Origin: CAYOPZ01 sp964406005
Lineage (GTDB): Bacteria; Bacteroidota; Bacteroidia; Bacteroidales; SM23-62
Reading direction: 5' to 3'
Assembly: GCA_964406005.1 (NCBI GenBank)
Contig: CAYOPZ010000016.1
Coordinates: forward strand, 1-64,000
Length of the DNA: 64,000 bases
How positions within the stretch are numbered: position 1 is the first letter of the stretch; every line of letters begins with the position of its first letter. Of this stretch, positions 34,202 through 42,872 are shown in pieces. The notes under the pieces were generated by a model, which was given only the letters and a program-made list of their open reading frames with translations, was not told the DNA's origin and made no database searches. The translations under genes were made by a program, and so were the position numbers.

Positions 34202-35470
34202 TTAAATTATTCCTTTGGTTGTCAGGTAATTGATCTGTGATTGCACATATTGTATCCTGTGCGTTTCCAGCATCGTCCTCGCCTCTGTTTCCGCATTCAG
34301 TTGAGTAATGTAATCCGTCAATGTAATCACCCCGTTTTCCAGTTGCGATGCTGCTGCGCCGGTGATCTCCCGGCGGAGGTTTACGATTTCCTCATCCCTC
34401 CGGACGGCTTCCTCGTACTTGCTTATTTCTGCAAGGTTTTCCTCCAACTGAATGTCCAGATTACGGTCATACGCATTCTTGCGGGACCTTATAATCTCCT
34501 GCTGCAGTGTAAGATCCTGCCTGGTTCTTTCTGTCTTGCTCCAATCCCATATCGTCCAGTGCAATCCCGCACCCAGCATGTAAAATCCCCTCAGCTCATC
34601 CTTGAAGTAATTGAAGCCGAGATTGCCATAACCAGCCTGTGCGAAAACATACGCCGATGGCTGCTTCTGTTTTGAAACCAGCTTCTTGCTTGCATCCAGT
34701 TGCTCTATCTGAAGGTCATACAGGGCCTGTTCCGGTCGCAGCGCTTCACCCTCCCGGATCAGGCCCGTATCCGGCAGGCGCAATACCGTTCCATCCGGTA
34801 TGTCCCGACAGATCAGTTTGCCCAGTACCTTGAACGCAGCCGATTCACTGATCCCGATTTCCCAAGCCTGCTGTTCCACCTTCAGAATCTCCGCCTTCAG
34901 GACATCCAGGTCCGAAGCGAGAAACAGCTCATTCCTGACCCCGGATTCCAAAGAAGACATCCGCTGCTTCAGTACCTCCAGTTTCAGCCGGATGGTTTTT
35001 TCCTGTTGCTGAAGAAGCAGTATGGAAAAATAGACCCTGTCCACATTTTCCTTCAGTTGATGAAGGTTCACATCCACCTGGCCCTGGTTGACCAGAAGTC
35101 CGGATTCCTCCATTTCCCTGCTTGCTTTCGTTATACCCCCGTCATATACAGTCTGACGGACATCCACGGTCAGCTTATAGTTGTCATGCGGCACTTCAGG
35201 AATTGTAATTCCCGGTATCGCATCCCCGAATGGAAGTTCAACTACCTCATTCTGCCATGTATAGCTCCCGTTCAGATCAAGGGAGGGATACCAGTTTGTC
35301 TTCAGGTTCTTGATTCTGACCTCACTCGACCGGGCATACAGGTCTTTCCGGGCAAATGAGGGATGTCCCTCAACGGCCGATTGCCGGCATTGAAAAAGAT
35401 CCAGGGTGTCCTGATTCTGTGCAGGGCAGGTACAGGAAACAAACAGGAATGCATAAATAAAATATTTCAT
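34202..35470 (-). CDS. TolC-family outer-membrane efflux protein
   Basis: 422 residues. The signal peptide occupies about 1-18, cleaved after PAQ. Long heptad helices (QVDVNLHQLKENVDRVYFSILLLQQQEKTIRLKLEVL) and the repeated second half are typical of the outer-membrane efflux protein fold, which trimerises into a channel-tunnel. It overlaps the TetR gene by ATGA at its start, so its translation should be coupled to the regulator. It exports whatever the downstream ABC complex carries. Confidence 0.86.
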   Translation of the reverse strand: MKYFIYAFLFVSCTCPAQNQDTLDLFQCRQSAVEGHPSFARKDLYARSSEVRIKNLKTNWYPSLDLNGSYTWQNEVVELPFGDAIPGITIPEVPHDNYKLTVDVRQTVYDGGITKASREMEESGLLVNQGQVDVNLHQLKENVDRVYFSILLLQQQEKTIRLKLEVLKQRMSSLESGVRNELFLASDLDVLKAEILKVEQQAWEIGISESAAFKVLGKLICRDIPDGTVLRLPDTGLIREGEALRPEQALYDLQIEQLDASKKLVSKQKQPSAYVFAQAGYGNLGFNYFKDELRGFYMLGAGLHWTIWDWSKTERTRQDLTLQQEIIRSRKNAYDRNLDIQLEENLAEISKYEEAVRRDEEIVNLRREITGAAASQLENGVITLTDYITQLNAETEARTMLETHRIQYVQSQINYLTTKGII

Positions 35471-36117
35471 CGCTTTGTATTTTGTGGTTTCGACAGGGCC
35501 ATTCTCATGAACTCCGGGATCTGGCTCTTTCGTTCTTCCAGGAATTTATCATAGGCCACGGGATCATTCCGGAATGCGATCATCTGAAAAAGCGGTCTTG
35601 CCACATGCGGAAAGATGAGCATGCCCAGCATGTTGGCAAAAAGGTGGCGGGGATCCATATCCGGCATGCCCAGCTTCTGCATTTCCTTTTTCAGGGCTGC
35701 CAATGTCTTTTCCGGATGGATGCCGGCACTTTCGATGAATCTGGAAAATCTTTCCGGATTCAGGGAAATTTCCTGAAATATGAATATGGGAAGAAAGGGA
35801 TTCTCGTTCAGGAGCCGGATATAGGATTCGGCAAAAACCCCGACTTTTTCCAGAAAAGGACGGTCGGATGAAAGTACAGGGACAAGTGCCGGAAACAGCC
35901 TCGAGGCCAGTTTGTCGAATATGGCATCAAACAGCTTTTCCTTTTTCCTGAAATAATAATTCAAAAGGGTCCTGTTTATTCCAGCTTCATCGGCAATGTC
36001 CTGCATGCTTGCACCCAGCCTTCCTTTTTGCATGAATACCTTCGCTGCCGCTTGCATGATACGGCGTTCCGTATCCGGTTCCATTTCCCGGTCTGATTTC
36101 TTATCGCTCATTTCCAA
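35467..36117 (-). CDS. TetR/AcrR family repressor of the efflux operon
   Basis: 216 residues. The N-terminal helix-turn-helix reads DIADEAGINRTLLNYYFRKKEKLF (about 38-62), as in TetR/AcrR regulators. The C-terminal helices form a dimerising, ligand-binding domain without close specificity clues. It is the first gene of the eight-gene operon and probably represses it and itself, as CecR does for the YbhGFSR operon of E. coli. Candidate operator sequences lie immediately upstream (36139-36193). Confidence 0.87.
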   Translation of the reverse strand: MEMSDKKSDREMEPDTERRIMQAAAKVFMQKGRLGASMQDIADEAGINRTLLNYYFRKKEKLFDAIFDKLASRLFPALVPVLSSDRPFLEKVGVFAESYIRLLNENPFLPIFIFQEISLNPERFSRFIESAGIHPEKTLAALKKEMQKLGMPDMDPRHLFANMLGMLIFPHVARPLFQMIAFRNDPVAYDKFLEERKSQIPEFMRMALSKPQNTKR

Positions 36118-36138
36118 CTGTTTTATGGTATAAGCTGT

Positions 36139-36193
36139 TTTACAAAAATGTGTGACATTAATGTTTAACTTTTATGTTTAACTATTTTGTAAA
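36139..36193. promoter_or_regulatory. Repeat cluster upstream of tetR, candidate operator
   Basis: TTTACAAAA (36139-36147) and TTTTGTAAA (36185-36193) form an inverted pair. Between them two direct copies of ATGTTTAACT start at 36161 and 36174, 13 bases apart. The block lies between tetR and the divergent M28 peptidase gene and is a sensible binding region for the regulator. Assignment to this TetR is inference. Confidence 0.45.
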
Positions 36194-36236
36194 TATAAAT
36201 AAAAAAATCAATATATCAATAGTATGATGGAATAAT

Positions 36237-36244
36237 TATCTTTA
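36237..36244 (+). promoter_or_regulatory. -7 promoter box of the M28 peptidase gene
   Basis: TATCTTTA, 7 of 8 to TAnnTTTG, 20 bases before the ATG at 36265. No clear -33 box is visible. Confidence 0.4.
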
Positions 36245-36264
36245 TCCCCTTAAATTCATGCGCC

Positions 36265-38034
36265 ATGAGATATCTGCTCCTGTTATTATTTACAGCACTG
36301 CTTGCTTCATGTACAGGAAGAAAAGAAGATCCTGCCGTCACATCTGCTGAGCTGTTCAGCCATGTGAGCTACCTGGCATCCGATTCATTAAAGGGCAGGC
36401 TGCCCGGCACTGAAGAGTGCGATCTTGCAGCCGGATACATTGCCGGTGAATTCCGGAAAGCGGGATTGGAAAAGCTGACAGATGATTATCTGCAAGCCTT
36501 TGAGGTAATCACCGACCTTGAAATGGGTCAGGCGAATCATTTCAGAACGGGAACCTATGAGGGCATCCTTAACTCGGACTTTGCCCCGTTTCCCTTTACA
36601 GGGAATCTGGAACTGGATGCGAATGTGACATTTGCCGGGTATGGTTTCGATATCCATGAAGAAGATCTCACATGGAACGATTACAAGGACATCGACGTAA
36701 ACGGCAAATGGGTTATGATTCTTATGGGCAATCCTGAAATAGACAGCAGTTCCTCTGTTTTCAATGCATACAGCGACGAAAGGAACAAGGCCATGCTTGC
36801 CATTGACAAAGGCGCATCGGGAATACTCTTTGTTTCCGGTCCCGTCTTTGACGAAGATGATAATCTGATTGATCTCAGCAAGCGGGAAGGTAAGGTTTCC
36901 GTACCGGTCATTCACATTAAAAGAACACTGGCAGATAAAATCCTCTTTGAAAGCGAAAAGACAATTGCGGATCTTGAAAAAGGACTGAACGATAAAAGGG
37001 AGCCTGAATCCTTTTCAACTTCGGCCAGCGTATCCGCATCCGCCGAGGTAATACCTACAAAAGCCCTTACCTGCAATGTCGTAGGATATATTAAAGGGAA
37101 AGACAAAGAACTCGGGAAAAGCATCATTATCGTCGGGGCCCACTATGACCACCTGGGCATGGGAGGTCCGGGCAGCTCTTCCAGAAGGCCGGATACCCTG
37201 GCAGTGCACAATGGTGCCGACGACAACGCCTCAGGGACGGCGGCTTTGATCGAGATCGCCGAAAAGATTTCGCTGCAGGACAAAAAACCGGCCCGCTCCT
37301 ATTTGTTCATTTCATTCGGGGCGGAAGAAATGGGTTTGCTCGGATCAAAATACTATGTCGATAATCCTGTGCTTCCGCTCGAACAGACCAGCCTTATGCT
37401 CAATATGGACATGGTCGGCAGATTGCGGAACCGTCAGTTGCAGGTAGGCGGTGTGGGCACTGCCGCCGAAATCGAAAAGATCGTGGAAGATGCAGCCGGA
37501 ACGGACAGCCTGCAACTCGGGCTGACACAGGAAGGCTACGGTGCCTCGGACCACAGCAGTTTCTATGCCATGGACATTCCCGTACTCTTTATTACCACCG
37601 GGGGTCATTCGGAATACCATACCCCGGAAGATGATGTGGAAACCCTGAACCTTGACGGGATGGTCGAAGTCGCAGACTACGTCGTCAATATCCTTGCGCA
37701 ACTTGACAGTATGAGGGCTCCCCTGACTTTTCAGGAAGCCGGCCCCAGGGTGCAGTATTCACCCAGAAGATACGGAGGCATCACGCTCGGGATCATGCCT
37801 GATTTCACTGATACGGATGACAAGGACGGGATGAGGGTGGACCTGGTCAATCCGGGAGGACGTGCGCAAAGGGGCGGCATGAAGAAAGGAGATTATATTA
37901 TGGCCATTGAAGGCAAACCTGTAAATGGCATTTATGATTATATGTACCGCCTTTCAGTGGTGGAAAAGGGACAGGTGATCGTTGTCACCGTCAAAAGAAA
38001 CGGGCAGGAACTGGATCTGCTTATTCAGTTATAA
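36265..38034 (+). CDS. M28 family zinc aminopeptidase with C-terminal PDZ domain, lipoprotein
   Basis: 589 residues. The signal peptide ends in LLASC (Cys16 acylated). A protease-associated-type insert occupies about 100-240. The M28 core (about 270-480) has all zinc and catalytic residues: GAHYDHLG, HNGADDNASG, FGAEEMGLLGS, MLNMDMVG and the C-terminal His in SEYHTPEDD. A PDZ domain (about 505-589, KKGDYIMAIEGKPV) may hold substrate. It would trim exported peptides or proteins in the envelope. The next gene starts 13 bp after the stop. Confidence 0.9.
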   Translation: MRYLLLLLFTALLASCTGRKEDPAVTSAELFSHVSYLASDSLKGRLPGTEECDLAAGYIAGEFRKAGLEKLTDDYLQAFEVITDLEMGQANHFRTGTYEGILNSDFAPFPFTGNLELDANVTFAGYGFDIHEEDLTWNDYKDIDVNGKWVMILMGNPEIDSSSSVFNAYSDERNKAMLAIDKGASGILFVSGPVFDEDDNLIDLSKREGKVSVPVIHIKRTLADKILFESEKTIADLEKGLNDKREPESFSTSASVSASAEVIPTKALTCNVVGYIKGKDKELGKSIIIVGAHYDHLGMGGPGSSSRRPDTLAVHNGADDNASGTAALIEIAEKISLQDKKPARSYLFISFGAEEMGLLGSKYYVDNPVLPLEQTSLMLNMDMVGRLRNRQLQVGGVGTAAEIEKIVEDAAGTDSLQLGLTQEGYGASDHSSFYAMDIPVLFITTGGHSEYHTPEDDVETLNLDGMVEVADYVVNILAQLDSMRAPLTFQEAGPRVQYSPRRYGGITLGIMPDFTDTDDKDGMRVDLVNPGGRAQRGGMKKGDYIMAIEGKPVNGIYDYMYRLSVVEKGQVIVVTVKRNGQELDLLIQL

Positions 38035-38047
38035 AACAGGATTAAGA

Positions 38048-38869
38048 ATGACAAAACAAACAATCATCTGGATACTGGCGCTCATCATTACATTGGCCTC
38101 GGCCGTATATCAGCGCACAACCGGGCCGACCAAACCCGTATCACGTAAAATTGAGATCGGCGGGGAAACGATCAAAGCCAGCCTCCCGAGAAGCCACGGA
38201 GGGGAAACGGACCGTGAGGTAAGGATCACGGCACAAAACAGCCGGATTGAAGGGAAATTGATATATACAAGATACCATACCGGCGACCGGCCGGATACCC
38301 TGACGATGTCGAGGCTTGGAACGGATCTCATTGCATACCTGCCGAATCAGCCCCCTGCAGGTAAGCTGGAATACCGTGTCATCCTGAGCAGCGGGAGCAG
38401 GGAATATCCTCTGAACGAAACTCCTGTGGTGATACGCTTCAAGGGCTCCGTCCCGGCCTGGGTACTGATCCCCCATATCCTTTTTATTTTTACGGCAGAA
38501 TTGCTGTCTCTTGTGGCCGGACTCTATGCTGTTTACCGTTTAAAGAAATATAAGCTGTACGGGGTTCTGACCGTGATCCTGATCCTGATCGGGGGATTTA
38601 TCCTCGGACCCGTCATACAAAAATACGCCTTCGGGCAATTCTGGACCGGACTCCCTTTAGGACAGGATCTTACAGATAATAAAATACTTCTTGCGATGGC
38701 TTTCTGGATCCTGGCCGTTGCCATGAACATCCGGAAAGACAGGCCGGTATTTGCCTGGATTGCAGCCATCGTATTCATACTGATCAACATGATCCCGCAC
38801 AGTGCAATGGGATCTGAGCTTGATTATGAATCAGGTGAAGTCGTAACCGGAATGATCCTGTTTCTGTAA
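38048..38869 (+). CDS. Membrane protein of unknown function
   Basis: 273 residues from the ATG at 38048. One N-terminal helix (about 5-21), a periplasmic beta-rich domain of about 115 residues (EIGGETIKASLP..., RLGTDLIAYLP), then four C-terminal helices (about 137-160, 170-190, 213-228, 235-250). I do not recognise the family. It begins 13 bp after the M28 peptidase stop, so it is probably co-transcribed with it. Confidence 0.7.
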   Translation: MTKQTIIWILALIITLASAVYQRTTGPTKPVSRKIEIGGETIKASLPRSHGGETDREVRITAQNSRIEGKLIYTRYHTGDRPDTLTMSRLGTDLIAYLPNQPPAGKLEYRVILSSGSREYPLNETPVVIRFKGSVPAWVLIPHILFIFTAELLSLVAGLYAVYRLKKYKLYGVLTVILILIGGFILGPVIQKYAFGQFWTGLPLGQDLTDNKILLAMAFWILAVAMNIRKDRPVFAWIAAIVFILINMIPHSAMGSELDYESGEVVTGMILFL

Positions 38870-38936
38870 ACCATCCTGCTTTTTTTATGTATTTTGCAGC
38901 ACATACATGGTAAGTTTCGTCTTTTAACCAGAACCC

Positions 38937-39494
38937 ATGGTACAGGAACCTGCATATCCTAACCTTCATCGGGAACTTATAGAAAGGTGCAGGGCCGGGA
39001 ACAGGGAGGCACAGTTTGAGATATATCGCTTGTATTACAAGGCCATGTATAATACCAGCCTCAGGATCGTGCAGGATCCGGTTGAAGCGGAAGATATCAT
39101 GCAGGAATCATTCCTGTCTGCCTTTCAGAAGATCGAAATGTACAGGGGTTCTGTAAGCTTCGGGGCCTGGTTGAAAAGAATTGTAATCAACCGGTCACTG
39201 GACAGTCTCAGGAAGAAGAGGATCACATTTGTGGAACTTGATGACAGGACGACGGAAATCCGTGAATCAGAAACTGAAGAACAGGGTGTCACAAACAGGA
39301 TTGAGGAGATCCGGGATGCAATCATGAAATTGCCCGACGGGTTCAGGATCGTACTCACACTTCACCTGATCGAAGGTTTTGATCATGAGGAAATCGGGCA
39401 AATCCTGGATATTAAAGGATCCACTTCAAGATCACAGTATGCCAGGGCCCGGAAAAAACTGACGGAATTGTTAAAGAATCCTGACCATGAATAA
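38937..39494 (+). CDS. ECF sigma factor (sigma-70 family, RpoE-type)
   Basis: 185 residues. Region 2 contains DPVEAEDIMQESFLSAFQKIEMYRG and the segment FGAWLKRIVINRSLDSLRKKR. Region 4 has LPDGFRIVLTLHLIEGFDHEEIGQIL, with the recognition helix. It is the first gene of a three-gene unit: the next gene overlaps by 8 bp and a third overlaps that by 20 bp. Such tight linkage to an anti-sigma-like membrane protein is the usual ECF/anti-sigma layout in Bacteroidota. Confidence 0.88.
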   Translation: MVQEPAYPNLHRELIERCRAGNREAQFEIYRLYYKAMYNTSLRIVQDPVEAEDIMQESFLSAFQKIEMYRGSVSFGAWLKRIVINRSLDSLRKKRITFVELDDRTTEIRESETEEQGVTNRIEEIRDAIMKLPDGFRIVLTLHLIEGFDHEEIGQILDIKGSTSRSQYARARKKLTELLKNPDHE

Positions 39495-40035
39495 GCTGGA
39501 AGACCGAATCAGAGAAAAGCGGGAAGAGCTGGACGGTTTCGAACCCCGGGAAGGACACACCCACAGGTTTGCAGACAAACTGGACATGCGGCACAGAGGC
39601 ATATTTACCAGGGCCCGCAGTATAAAGATAGCCGCCCTGCTGCTGCTCCTGCTCGCTTCCTCCGTATTTGTTTACCGGTATGGATATCAACTACCGTCAA
39701 GGAAGAACATCCCGGAACAGGAGCTGAAGTCTTCAGAGTTATTACAGGCAGAATCCTATTTTGCATCACAGATAACGGAGGTATACAATGCGATCGACAG
39801 GTTTGCACCAAGCGATCCGGAACAGAAACGCATGCTGATGACTGAAATTGACCAGATGGACAGTATGCTTGTCTCGCTCCAGGAGGAACTTCAGGCAAAT
39901 CCCAACGACGATCGTATTATACATGCCATGATAAATCATTACCAGCTGAAACTGGAAGTCATGGGACAGATCCTTACACAATTGAAAAAAATACAACAAA
40001 CAACAAACAACAGGTATGAAAGCACTGATATTTAA
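39487..40035 (+). CDS. Probable anti-sigma factor with one membrane helix
   Basis: 182 residues. An N-terminal cytosolic part (about 1-44) contains FEPREGHTHRFADKLDMRH, a short motif seen before the membrane helix of several Bacteroidota anti-sigma proteins. One membrane helix follows (about 46-63, AALLLLLLASSVFVY) and a helical periplasmic domain. It overlaps the sigma gene by 8 bp. Sequestration of the sigma factor at the membrane is the natural reading, from position and layout rather than a recognised domain. Confidence 0.75.
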   Translation: MNKLEDRIREKREELDGFEPREGHTHRFADKLDMRHRGIFTRARSIKIAALLLLLLASSVFVYRYGYQLPSRKNIPEQELKSSELLQAESYFASQITEVYNAIDRFAPSDPEQKRMLMTEIDQMDSMLVSLQEELQANPNDDRIIHAMINHYQLKLEVMGQILTQLKKIQQTTNNRYESTDI

Positions 40036-41095
40036 AACGGTATTAACACTCTGCATGTTCATCGGATCAACTGCTGTCCAGTTGAAAGCACAGCAGGAAT
40101 TCACCAAGGAATTCCATAAAGAATACGATGCAAACGCACAAACACGCCTTTTCCTGAACAACAAATACGGAAGCATTGATGTGAAGGACTGGGACAGGCA
40201 GCAGATCATGATCGACGTGCACGTCATAGTGAGGAACACCAGTGAAGAAAGGGCCGACAGGCTGCTGGAATCCATTGATGTCCGGTTCAGTACAGAAGTA
40301 AATGAGATAAGGGCTGAAACAAGAATCGATGATAGGTTCAGCCGGTCCGTAAACCGGGGCAATGACAATTCATTTGAGATCAATTATACCGTACAGATGC
40401 CAAAGGAGGTGAATCTTGAGCTTTACAATAAATTCGGAAATGTATTCATCAGTGAATTGTCAGGAGAAGCCCTGATTGATGTTAAATACGGTAAATTGAC
40501 TGTAAACAAGCTGAACCGTGGGAATGTCAAACCCCTGAATACAGTAAATCTCGACTACTCGAGCAGCAGCAGCATTTCCGAATGCAACTGGCTCAGGACA
40601 AACATCAAGTATTCCAAACTGACGATAGACAGGGCGACTGCCATCGTAAACTTCAGCAGCTATTCGAAATTGTTTGTCGATGAAGCCAGTTCAATTGTGA
40701 TCGAAGGGAAATACGACGGTTATGAATTCGGAAAACTGTCGAATCTTGTGATCAACACGGAATATTCCGGGCTCAGGACCAAAGAGTTAATCCATAAGCT
40801 GGATGTGGTTTCAAAATATACGGATTTCAGAATTGAATCCATACCTGCATCCTTCGAGAGTATCAATGTTGATTCCAGATATGGCACCATACGTCTCGGA
40901 ATCGACCCTGAAGCATCGTATAAGCTCGACGGTGAGGCCAGTTATGCCAGGATCTTTTTTCACGATACCGGCAGGGTTAGCAGAATCCAGGAAAATACCT
41001 CCATGAAGGTCAGCGGTATGGTCGGAACAAACCCGAATCCCTCAGCCATGGTCAGGATAAATACCAGGTACGGCAACGTCAGACTTGATTATTGA
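40016..41095 (+). CDS. Exported beta-strand repeat protein (DUF4097-like)
   Basis: 359 residues. The signal peptide (1-24) is cleaved after LKAQ. The mature chain is built of short strand repeats: FLNNKYGSIDVKDWD, LYNKFGNVFISEL, DVKYGKLTVNKL, INTRYGNVRLDY. This resembles DUF4097-type beta-solenoid proteins, which are common beside sigma/anti-sigma pairs. It overlaps the anti-sigma gene by 20 bp, so it is likely part of the sensing or response module at the envelope. No enzymatic motif is visible. Confidence 0.75.
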   Translation: MKALIFKTVLTLCMFIGSTAVQLKAQQEFTKEFHKEYDANAQTRLFLNNKYGSIDVKDWDRQQIMIDVHVIVRNTSEERADRLLESIDVRFSTEVNEIRAETRIDDRFSRSVNRGNDNSFEINYTVQMPKEVNLELYNKFGNVFISELSGEALIDVKYGKLTVNKLNRGNVKPLNTVNLDYSSSSSISECNWLRTNIKYSKLTIDRATAIVNFSSYSKLFVDEASSIVIEGKYDGYEFGKLSNLVINTEYSGLRTKELIHKLDVVSKYTDFRIESIPASFESINVDSRYGTIRLGIDPEASYKLDGEASYARIFFHDTGRVSRIQENTSMKVSGMVGTNPNPSAMVRINTRYGNVRLDY

Positions 41096-41097
41096 GT

Positions 41098-42060
41098 ATG
41101 AAAAAAAACCTGTTTATATTTCTCAGCATTGTATTGCTGTCCTGCCATCATCCTGCTCCGCCTGACTATGCCATTGCAATACACGGAGGTGCAGGAAACA
41201 TTTATCCCGGATCCATCCCGGAGGAAACTGCCGGGGAAATTTCCGACAAGCTGGCTGAAGCGCTTGACAGGGGTGTGAATATCCTGAAGGAAGGGGGAAC
41301 CAGCCTTGATGCAGTTGAACAGGTGATCATGATACTCGAAGATTCCCCGCTTTTCAATGCCGGCAAAGGGGCCGTTTTCACACATGACGGCAAAAATGAA
41401 CTGGATGCTTCCATCATGGACGGATCAACGCTTAATGCGGGTGCGGTCGCCGGAGTCGGGGACATTAAGAACCCGATTTGTGCTGCCAGGGCAGTGATGG
41501 AGAAATCGGACCATGTTTTTCTTGCCGGGGCAGGAGCTTCCCGCTTTGCAGCACGGCATGGCGTGACGATTGTTGACAGCAGCTATTTTTTTACCGACAG
41601 ACGCTGGAAATCCTTACAGGAGCAGCTCCAGGCGGAAAAAGCCGTGGAACGCGGCACGGTAGGATGTGTCGCCCTGGATCGGTATGGAAACCTTGCTGCC
41701 GGTACATCAACCGGCGGGTTGACCGGTAAAAGTCCGGGGAGGATAGGAGATTCTCCCATCATTGGGGCCGGCAATTATGCCAATAACAACAGCTGTGCGG
41801 TCTCTGCAACAGGGCATGGTGAATTCTTCATCCGGTATTCCGTTGCCCATGATATTTCGGCGCTTATGCAATACAAGGGGATGTCCGTGGACAAAGCAGC
41901 CCGTATCGTCATCCAGGATAAACTGAAAAGCGCGGGCGGATCCGGAGGCGTCATATGCGTGGACCGTCAGGGCAACCTGGCCTTGGAATACAATACTTCC
42001 GGGATGCTGAGGGCTTTTGCCAACGCCAGTGGTGTCAGGGAAATAAATATATTTGATTAG
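41098..42060 (+). CDS. Isoaspartyl peptidase/L-asparaginase (Ntn hydrolase), lipoprotein
   Basis: 320 residues from the ATG at 41098; a TTG two codons upstream is a less likely start. The signal peptide ends in LLSC, so it is exported as a lipoprotein. The Ntn nucleophile Thr187 lies in RGTVGCVALD (self-cleavage into alpha and beta subunits), with IHGGAG near the N-terminus of the mature chain and the GTSTGGLTGKSPGRIGDSP loop. It hydrolyses isoaspartyl dipeptides and asparagine. It follows the DUF4097-like gene by 2 bp, possibly in the same transcript. Confidence 0.9.
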   Translation: MKKNLFIFLSIVLLSCHHPAPPDYAIAIHGGAGNIYPGSIPEETAGEISDKLAEALDRGVNILKEGGTSLDAVEQVIMILEDSPLFNAGKGAVFTHDGKNELDASIMDGSTLNAGAVAGVGDIKNPICAARAVMEKSDHVFLAGAGASRFAARHGVTIVDSSYFFTDRRWKSLQEQLQAEKAVERGTVGCVALDRYGNLAAGTSTGGLTGKSPGRIGDSPIIGAGNYANNNSCAVSATGHGEFFIRYSVAHDISALMQYKGMSVDKAARIVIQDKLKSAGGSGGVICVDRQGNLALEYNTSGMLRAFANASGVREINIFD

Positions 42061-42869
42061 TCCCTCCTTACAATGAACCAGGGATTTAAAAGGACCTCCT
42101 TATTGTAAACAAGTTTTTTCCTGTCCTCATAAACCCTGACGGAACAGCCTGCAGTTTCCGCAATGGCCTGGCCTGCACCCGTATCCCACTCCCATGTCGG
42201 ACCGAAGCGAGGATATATGTCCGCATATCCTTCGGCAAGCATGCAGAATTTCAGTGCACTTCCTCTGGAAACAACCTCAAGACGAGGGTGCAGGGAACGC
42301 ATAGACCGGATGAACACTTCGGTTTCCTCATTCCGGTGGGAGCGGCTGGCTACTATTGAAAAAATATCTCGCTGACCCGTAAGGGGCAGGGTTTCGGCAG
42401 ACCCGGGCAATTCTGAGAACGATCTGATATTCCTTTTGGAGCAATTCCGGATCCTCCAGGCCCCCAGCGTGGTTTCTGCTGCATACATCAGGTCATCGTC
42501 TGGAGCGTAAATGATTCCCAGTACCGGGTTCTTCCCCGATATGAGCGCGATATTGACTGTAAATTCACCGTTTCTTTTTATAAACTCCTTTGTTCCGTCA
42601 AGAGGATCCACCAGCCAGAATGATTTCCATCTTCTCCTTTCCTTCCAGGGGATTTCCCTTCCTTCCTCGGAGAGCACCGGTATCCCGGTCGTCTTCAAAT
42701 CATCCGAGATCAACCTGTGTGCAATCCGGTCCGCTTCGGTAAGCGGTGATTTATCGGCTTTCAGAATGGTATTGAAATTTCTCCTTTCATACACCTGCAT
42801 AATGGCCTCTCCGGCCTTTAATGCCGAATTCAGGGCAAGCAACAGGAAATCTCCCGCATCCTTGTTCAT
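42057..42869 (-). CDS. cysQ: 3'(2'),5'-bisphosphate nucleotidase
   Basis: 270 residues. The metal-binding motif VDPLDGTKEF, the upstream LSEEG and the C-terminal WEWDTGAGQA are the inositol-monophosphatase-fold motifs of CysQ. It removes the 3'-phosphate of PAP (adenosine 3',5'-bisphosphate), a by-product of sulfate assimilation that inhibits other enzymes. It converges with the isoaspartyl peptidase (4 bp overlap of ends). The SLC13 gene immediately upstream ends 3 bp before its start. Confidence 0.9.
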   Translation of the reverse strand: MNKDAGDFLLLALNSALKAGEAIMQVYERRNFNTILKADKSPLTEADRIAHRLISDDLKTTGIPVLSEEGREIPWKERRRWKSFWLVDPLDGTKEFIKRNGEFTVNIALISGKNPVLGIIYAPDDDLMYAAETTLGAWRIRNCSKRNIRSFSELPGSAETLPLTGQRDIFSIVASRSHRNEETEVFIRSMRSLHPRLEVVSRGSALKFCMLAEGYADIYPRFGPTWEWDTGAGQAIAETAGCSVRVYEDRKKLVYNKEVLLNPWFIVRRD

Positions 42870-42872
42870 AGA

